This document shows, piece by piece, positions 56,801 through 64,000 of a DNA stretch of 64,000 bases. Each line of letters opens with the position of its first letter. The stretch's first letter is position 1. A program made the position numbers and the translations under genes. Origin of the DNA: Sabellastarte sp. h YS-2021 (lineage: Eukaryota; Annelida; Polychaeta; Sabellida; Sabellidae). The stretch covers positions 4,960,001 to 5,024,000 of the forward strand of contig OZ024928.1 of assembly GCA_964017235.1 (NCBI GenBank), given 5' to 3'. The notes below the pieces were generated by a model. The model made no database searches. It was not told the DNA's origin and saw only the letters and a list, made by a program, of their open reading frames with translations.

Positions 56801-58433
56801 AATTATCACATTGCTATGTACTAAGTTACCACAAGCCTGCATTTCCTTGATGTCGATTATTGACACAGATGTATCTGAATACTTTACCAAACCTCAACTT
56901 AATTTTTCCTTTTTTACTTAATAATTTATCATGGACTTGATTTTAAACCATATAGCATTTATTATATGAATATCAACAAATGAAAGAAAACTCCTCATAT
57001 TACAAAACACATTCATCTTCCACCTCTCCTGAGTTCAAGTCCTGGAGTATATGGATGAAGCTCATGAAGAACAAAGAAATTACCAACACTCTAACTATGC
57101 TGGGTTTGTTAGAACTGCTGTAATAAGAAAGATATGGAGCAAAATACTTGGGAAATCAAAGTGGGGGGCGGTGGGGGGGGAGCTAGATCAGAGTTTTAAA
57201 GACATGATTCAAGAAACTTAATAAGAAAGATATTTTCATATCAAGTAGAGTTTCATGCATTGACATTATATACTGGTATCTGTCTCTACTAAATTGTCCA
57301 TATTTACTTCCTGCTAATTAATATTTATACAACACTTAGGGAACCTAGGATTGGCCATCTGTGTTGCCGTAAATTGCAGACAAGGGGACACTTGAAACAG
57401 TATCACTAAAATGACTGACACAAGAACTGTTGGTTTTGGCGACAAGGCGGTGGTAGTCAGTGGTAAGATAATATAACCTTAGAGAGATCACATGTAACAG
57501 AAATGAATGCACTGTTAGCATATGTGAACTTGAGTCCTCAATATAGTAACTTTGTTGGTTGTACTGGGGTCACTGGTTCTATTTTAGAATGTTTTTTTTT
57601 AAATTTTGTCTGGCTAACCAGAAGATATTTTTGGATCCATGATGTGAAACTTCAAAAAGGAAACAAAAATATTCCAGACATCATGTTTTAAATTTTACAA
57701 CCTTACTCTATCTGTAGTGATACTGTAGTTTTGCTTAAGAAACTTTTTTATTCACAGAGAAAGAAAAGAAAGATCTATTGGTCCGGTCCTCTTAAAGTTA
57801 TGTTAAAAGAATCATAGATGAAATCTTTGCGTCTAGATCTGAAGCTAGAAAAATAAAGGAAATAAAGATTTGAATGAATGAAAGAGATGATAAAGTCCAG
57901 ACCAGTTTTTTTTGTGGATGCAGCATATCAAGGAAATGGACTGGAAATGCTTTTGACGTGGATAAAGATTGGGGCACCAGACCATTTTTCTTTAGACTGG
58001 TGTCTGTACGTTCATGGAAGTTATTTTGGGGAGCCAAACTAGCCTTGCAAAAGGCCGAAGTTTCTGAAATAACATTATTAGGGTTCAGTATCCCTTTTAT
58101 TAGTTAGAGCTATACCAGGAGACACCACCAGTGCTCCTCGTGTGTTGATGTAATGAGCTGGAATCCAATCAACAGCCCACTGAGACGAGAGCCTAATGAT
58201 AGTTGATACATCAGTGGATAGACTAGAACTAGTGCCTCAATTGATCTGGTTAAATATGATAATATATATAAACACAGTTGTTATACTAACTGTATTAGGT
58301 TATTTCATGAAAGGGTAGCTTCAAGTGCTAGTACAAAGTAAGCTAGATAGTTAAGTAAGTGGATTAAGAGTTACTTAGAGACAATAAGAATGGATTCTCT
58401 TATTTTAGATGAAGTAAGACTAAAAACATCTCT
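53864..58433. other. No gene recognised; right flank of the Ngaro-like element
   Basis: AT-rich. A short diverged copy of the dispersed repeat seen at 7.3 and 8.4 kb lies near 54,368-54,440 (ACCTTCCTATTGG, AATAAAACCATGATC). The rest shows nothing identifiable. Confidence 0.45.
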
Positions 58434-58448
58434 TGAACCAGAAGACTC

Positions 58449-58678
58449 GAGGCCACGGTGGCAGAGTGGTAACACTCTCGCCTCCCACCTCTGAGGCCGG
58501 GGTTCGATCCCCGTCATGGCCTTAAGTGGGAAAGCTGGTAGTTGCTTGCCATTGGTCGGCAGTTTACAGTACACAACCCTAGCAAACTGTATGTACTGGT
58601 TTCCTCTGCCCTTCCAACTACCCGTCGTGATATGACCTGTACAGTGTTGAAAGTGACGTAAAACCCCAAATAAATAAA
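58449..58678 (+). mobile_element. tRNA-derived SINE, family A, near-consensus with perfect TSD
   Basis: It is flanked by the perfect 15-bp direct repeat TGAACCAGAAGACTC (58,434-58,448 and 58,679-58,693). The tRNA head has an exact A-box TGGCAGAGTGG (58,459-58,469) and an exact B-box GGTTCGATCCC (58,501-58,511). The body and the ATATGACCTGTACAGTGTTG core follow, and the tail is (AAAT)n. This is the best-preserved copy and the one to use as family reference. Confidence 0.93.
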
Positions 58679-58693
58679 TGAACCAGAAGACTC

Positions 58694-60245
58694 CAAACTT
58701 AACATACTGGACTAACAAACACTTCAAAATAGTAGTATCAATATGCAGTATCTGTAGTTTGTCACACAAATTACCACAAGTTGGGTTCAAATCCAGAGCC
58801 ACCAAAGTGCTGCCCGAGAGATTAACTTTTGAAATTTACTCTGTGGCTCACAGAGTCCTCTATTCAGAAAAGCAGAAAATATTAGTTACTTGATTCCCTA
58901 ACAACATCAAACTTGATCTTCTTGTTAAAATTATATATATATATAATTTATTATTGTTAGTTTTAAGAGGCTATAATCATTAATATAACTACTGAATGGT
59001 CCTTGTTTTATAGATAAGTTTTATCCAAAAACCAAATCTGATTGTGTAATATATGGGCCTTCAACAAGCTTTGAAATCAGAAAGACAGAAAAATACACCA
59101 GCTAATATGTTAATCTGAGAGAGCCTTACTGTGTCTTAAAATAAGAAGAAATTGGAACTAATTCTGTGGATGTTGGAACAAGTGGATTGCTTGTCTGAGC
59201 CAGTGATTGATGAAACAGCTGATTGGTAGCTGCACTGAGTGAGAGGTGGTGCATTGGACGGAGAATGACATATTGAGAGCAACAAAAGAGCAAACAGACC
59301 ATAACTAGGTGAGGAATGGGAGCTCAGAAACTTAAGCACAAACCCAACTTCTTCATTCCTGTGTAAGTGTAACATAAGATAATGGCTCCCTTAGATTTCT
59401 GATTTGGGGTTCAGTACCTTGCAAGGGCATTGAAATATTTTGACTAGACTGACTATTCTGAATCTGACTGTCCCAATCAGTTTTTTTTTTTGGTTTGAGT
59501 GACAAATTATATCTTATGTTTGTGTGGTGTTTGTTAAAGTTAACTACAAAGAGTAAAATATATTAATATTTATTATTGCAGTACTAAGATTGACCCAAGT
59601 TTATAAGTTCATAAGTTCGTCACTGTCTTTTATATGGGTTAACACAGGTGTTAGCCTAAAATAGTAAGAAAGAAAAGATTAAAATAATAGATATTAATGT
59701 GTGACACACTGGTGAATGTCCTAAATTCTCACTTCAAAGAGATTTTCTATCTAGTTCAACAACACTTTTTGTTCACTTCAAGTGACTGCGTGTCATATTT
59801 TGTACATTGTTCTAGTTCATGTTAATACCGCAAACCTCTCTTGATGTTATTGAAATTCAGAGAACAAACAACAAACAGCTCACACCAAGATGATGTTCAC
59901 ATTTGGAGATTTACAAAGAGCTTTAGACAGCATAGTGTTTTACCTTTTTGTACTTTTATTGTGCTGTCTGCTGTTGGTACTTGAACAAACTAACAAAGCA
60001 TTCAGGCAAAGTTCAATCTAAATGGAGTATCTTGGCAATAGCTATGATGTTATATGGTCAGCGTTACCATATATGAATGTAAAGTGACAAGTTCTTCCAT
60101 TGAAGTAATTGTGATTTTTAACTATCTCTCAAACTTTATTTACCATGGGGTTCAATGGATCAGATACCACCGTATGGCAAACTTGATCCTTCTTTTGTGA
60201 GTAACTTATGCAACAATGCATTTTTTATATGCTTAGTGGGTGTCA
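58694..60245. other. No gene recognised
   Basis: AT-rich; nothing identifiable. Confidence 0.45.
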
Positions 60246-60249
60246 GTTG

Positions 60250-60500
60250 CGGATCCAGCTTTTAAGTAAGGTGGGGGTTCACATCAGACATACCATAATT
60301 AGGTAGGTTGGGGGGCATGCCCCCCCCCCCCCCCCCCCCGGGAAAAAAATTTTGGGGGTGAAAATATAGTGCATTTCCTGTAAATTTAACACCACTCTCA
60401 AGAAACAATTTTGTACTTTGGGTTGAACCCCTTTACATTATTTTTCAAGGGGGGTTCGAACCCCCCTAAACCCCCCCCTCCCCCCCGATCCGCTAGTGGG
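60250..60500. mobile_element. C/G-rich inverted-repeat element
   Basis: It starts GCGGATCCAGCTTTTAAG and ends CCCCGATCCGCTAGTGGG, so GCGGATC is inverted at the ends. The interior has GGGGGGCATGCCCCCC, a long C run (60,320-60,339) and GGGGGGTTCGAACCCCCC, all self-complementary. The last bases of the window (CACTAGCGGGTCCAGG) resemble the same terminus. Confidence 0.45.
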
Positions 60501-60844
60501 TTTGCCTTGTAAGTTCAAAACATGAGTACTTAATCATTTCCTAAAAGGCCATACCCTCAGAACAATTTGTTCCATTTCCATGTAATCTGATTCTATTCTA
60601 TGTAGGATTTCATTTTGAAAAAGCTCTGCATTCAGTTAGACTCTAAGGTATGACAACCATAGCGATATTCCAAAATTCATCAGTCCATGAGCATCGCAAT
60701 GGTTGTTACCACAGGAGACACCAGCTGAATGGGAAACTGAGATCATGGAAAGGGGTCGGAAAACAAATAGGATTTGAGTTTCTTCCTCGAGGTGGCAACA
60801 TAAAACGCAATCATCAGGCAATTTATTCAAGGCTGTAAGAGCAT

Positions 60845-62075
60845 CCTGAAATGTCTAAAGTCATGGTTTGGTGTGTGCAGCATGGCCCTAAAGTGGTTCT
60901 CCTCCTATCTCAGTGACCGATTTCAGGCAATTAAAATTGGGTCAAGCCTCTCAGAATTGCATTAGCTGTTGTTTGGAGTACCCCAAGACTCTGTCCTCGG
61001 CCCTCTGCTTTTCTCTCTATACACCACTCCTTTGAGTAAGATTATCCGAAGGCACTCTGATATCCAATTCCATTTTTATGCTGATGACACTCAGTTGTTC
61101 GTTCATTTGTCCTACAAAAATGCTACCTCTGTCTTTGACAATTAAAATCTTGTCTTCAGGATGTTCAAGAATGGATGTCCAAGCATGCTTAAATTAAACC
61201 CCGAAAAAACAGAGTTCATCATATTTGGATCTCATTCTGAGCTAAAAAAAAACTAGATTCTCACCTCCCTGTTAGGATATTTGGTAAACATCCATCAGCT
61301 GTCGTCAATAATCTGGGTGTCTGGTTTGATGCTAATTTTTCCTTTGCTGATCATGTCCGCAATATTTGTAAGACTTGCTTCATTCAAATGCGTGATCTTA
61401 GGCGGGTCAGGCAGTACCTGACGGATGATGCTGCTATCCTAGCATCAAATGCCCTGGTGAGCAGTCGTCTTGACTACTACGACTCTTTTCAGAAGTCTAT
61501 CCAGTTTCCACATGCGCAAACTGCAGTGTATTCAAAATACACTCGGGAGGATTGTCACAAATTGCAATAGATACTCACAGGCTACTCCTATTCTCAAAAA
61601 ACTCCATTGGTTGCCAGTTGAATTTTGGCATATTTTCAAAACAGCCACTTTGGTTTATAAGTTTCTTCACAGTGATCAGCCAAACTATTTCAGCCCTCAT
61701 CTGTCTATTCATTGCGGAAGGTATGGCACAAGATACATCCGCCCAGATAAGAGGTTCCTGGAGGTTCCTCAATTTTACCCATCTGTACACAAATCGAAAA
61801 AACACTGGTCACAGTTTTGCCTTTGATGCTCCCACACTCTGGAATGATTTGCCTGATGATGTACATTCTGCTCCAACTCTTGCCTGTTTTAGGAAAAAAA
61901 AAACTAAAATCTTATCTCTTTGATAAAGCTTTCCCACCTTAGTATCAAAATTTCCTGGCGTCTTCGTGGTGTTGACCTAGCTATGTCTCTGGAATGATGA
62001 TTATTGAAGTTGAACTTGGTGTCTGCCTTTGCATTGATTAAGCTCTATAGAAGTATAGAATAGAATAGAATCAAA
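60845..62075 (+). pseudogene. Decayed CR1/Jockey-group non-LTR retrotransposon (RT C-terminal half and 3' tail)
   Basis: In shifting frames it reads [40 protein letters not shown], and HFYADDTQL with the YADD active site at 61,077-61,088. It continues with LNPEKTEFIIFGS and the C-terminal LKKLHWLPVEFWHIFKTATL, VYKFLH, ending WNDLPDDVHSAPTLACFRKK. At least four frameshifts or stops break it. The 3' end carries AAGCTCTATAGAAG and (TAGAA)n. 5'-truncated. Confidence 0.85.
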
Positions 62076-63214
62076 AGCAAAAGTATAACTGAACTGCTTC
62101 TTAGATTCGTACAAGGATGAACCCTCCAGGAACTTTTTATCCAGTCTTCCTCATAATGTATTGCACTTGCTGCTACAGGAAGGCAGAAATGGACTGAAAT
62201 AGCTAGGTTAAAAAGTGCTCGGAAACATTTTAGAAAACTCTATTTTGTTCTGGTATTGTCAGATGGTATTTCTGAACATGTGTGACTTCAGAGAAAATGA
62301 CAGAAAGATATGATTTCAATAATTTATGAAATGTCAATTGGATGTGAACATCCATTAAGATATTTATTATTCAAGAAGGATTAATCCAAAATTCAAAGGG
62401 AAGTCCAAAGCAAAAACAGCATCTACTAGTGGAGAGACAGTTTTGGAGGTGGAAATTCAAGTCTTAATATAGTTACATAAGAAAGCTTTTCATTTCCTTA
62501 AATTCTTTCAGATAATAACTGTGTACAAAAATCCACACTAACAATATCCCTGAAGCATGAACACCATTCTTTGCCAATTTTAGCGGTACAGACTCAATTT
62601 CTAAGGTTTTACATTACCGCATGATCTGTTCACACTTCCCCAGTCTAACATCTCTCATACGTGATTAAATATGAACAAAAACTCTTTTTAGAATAGATTA
62701 GAAAATCATAGTTTAGAATAGTTAAACATATTCATGCTGATTTTTGTTATTGATTCAAAATTGAGCTGCTTATATACTTACATATTTATTAAATGATGTG
62801 ACACATTTCAAAATATGGTTACACTGATGCAGCAGATCGGAAAAGTGTGAATGTACTATAGGTCCCATACTTGTATTATGGCATTACCATTGTTATGGCA
62901 AAAATGAGAGTGGTACAATTTGAATTTAAGCTAGTGCTCAGTCGATGATAAAAGTTTGGAAGTGTCATGACACTAGCGAAAAAGTTGCAAAAGGTTTCCT
63001 TTGAAACTAAGACAGTCATGCCATATATTGGCTTTTGAACTTTCTCAAATTGATGCAGGTTGACAAAAAATTTCACTTTGTTCATGTCAAGTACTTGAGT
63101 CAATTGAGTAGGACTTACTGGATTTCAAATAACTCAAAAACACACATAGGTACACATGGAAGTCATGAAAAGTCTGCCAATTGTGTGAATTTATTGTGTG
63201 TATTTTTTTTTTTT

Positions 63215-63255
<41 letters not shown>

Positions 63256-64000
63256 GCTCCTTAAAGAGTCTTTGATATAAAATATATGAAGAAATTATTT
63301 AATGAGCCTTGTTCAAGGCTCACGTTTCTTTGTAATTCGGGGAAAATATTTCAGTTTGTACAATCTGTTTTTACATATTTGTTTTTTTCCATCTTGATTC
63401 TGCCAGGACAATCTCTTTGTCTGGTTAAATACTATACAAGTGATTTGTGAAAACCAAACTTTTGTGTACATATTTTTAAGGCTTTGGGTACAAGTTTGAG
63501 CCTTTATGGTGGCTGTGGTGTAACACCATTGTGGTTTTATTTACTTGACAAAAACTAAAGAAAAAATATGTACAAAAAATATAAACAAATGAATATGTAG
63601 ATAAAAGTCACAGGAAATGATGGTACTATTATAATATAAGACTGCCTAACAACATAATGCAATCACATAGTTATACCTTATATTGTAACTGTTTACTGTA
63701 CTTATTATCCGGTGGCATTTATACCCATTAACATAAACCACACACCATCTAGACACTCATGATGGTTAGTTAAAATTAGTTGTAACCCCACATTCAAATA
63801 TTTGTTATTTATCTGCAAAGTGTCACGTTTTTAGGAAATGTTTAAATTCCACCAAATGCATGGATACAATGTTATTGATATATAAACTGACCTCCATTGT
63901 CAATCGGAACTGGAATGTCTGTTTTAGGAATATTCTGAAGGGCTTAAAATTATTCCGGAAAATTTTGCTGATGAGTCAAAAGCACTAGCGGGTCCAGGTG
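62076..64000. other. No gene; contains a T22G30 homopolymer block
   Basis: AT-rich. T22 followed by G30 lies at 63,203-63,254. Nothing else is identifiable. Confidence 0.45.

Overview
The window is eukaryotic and repeat-rich. It is AT-rich and gene-poor, its one host gene has spliceosomal introns, and it contains many SINEs, MITE-like elements, LINE 3' ends and tyrosine-recombinase retrotransposons. The mix of tRNA-derived and 5S-like SINEs, Ngaro-type elements and a secreted-type vWA gene suggests a marine invertebrate, most likely a bivalve mollusc. That assignment is inference; nothing in the window proves the species.

Layout. 1-2665: decayed RNase H and tyrosine-recombinase remnants of an old Ngaro-like element, split by a hAT-like insertion (438-1775). 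2.7-7.2 kb: unique-looking AT-rich DNA with a tandem pair of 5S rRNA-like units (5005-5428). 7.26-10.61 kb: a nested complex of inverted-repeat DNA elements. 11.6-17.8 kb: SINE-rich, with several copies of one tRNA-derived family in minus orientation. 20.27-27.12 kb: the 3' part of a minus-strand gene for a protein with two von Willebrand factor A (vWA) domains joined by a Thr-rich linker. All predicted splice sites and phases agree. 27.1-46.7 kb: non-coding DNA with scattered SINEs, MITE candidates and LINE 3' ends. 46,698-53,863: a full-length, apparently young Ngaro-like YR retrotransposon. 53.9-64 kb: non-coding DNA with a perfect-TSD SINE copy (58,449-58,678), a C-rich inverted-repeat element and a decayed non-LTR retrotransposon (60.85-62.07 kb).

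The 7,166-bp Ngaro-like element is the centrepiece. It has the split direct repeat order A1 - ORFs - B1A2 - B2. Its A copies (183 bp) and B copies (459 bp) look identical by eye. It encodes a Gag-like protein, an RT-RNase H protein and a tyrosine recombinase with the full R-K-HxxR-H/W-Y set. Expression appears to rely on recoding: an in-frame A AAA AAC heptamer lies one codon before the gag stop, followed by a perfect 8-bp hairpin, and the -1 frame is open through all of pol. The recombinase frame also lacks a usable ATG; a phase-compatible 116-nt candidate intron would join it to RNase H. These signals, a four-fold GNKNG-type motif in the Pol N-terminus and a 14-bp hairpin in repeat B are the points most worth following up.
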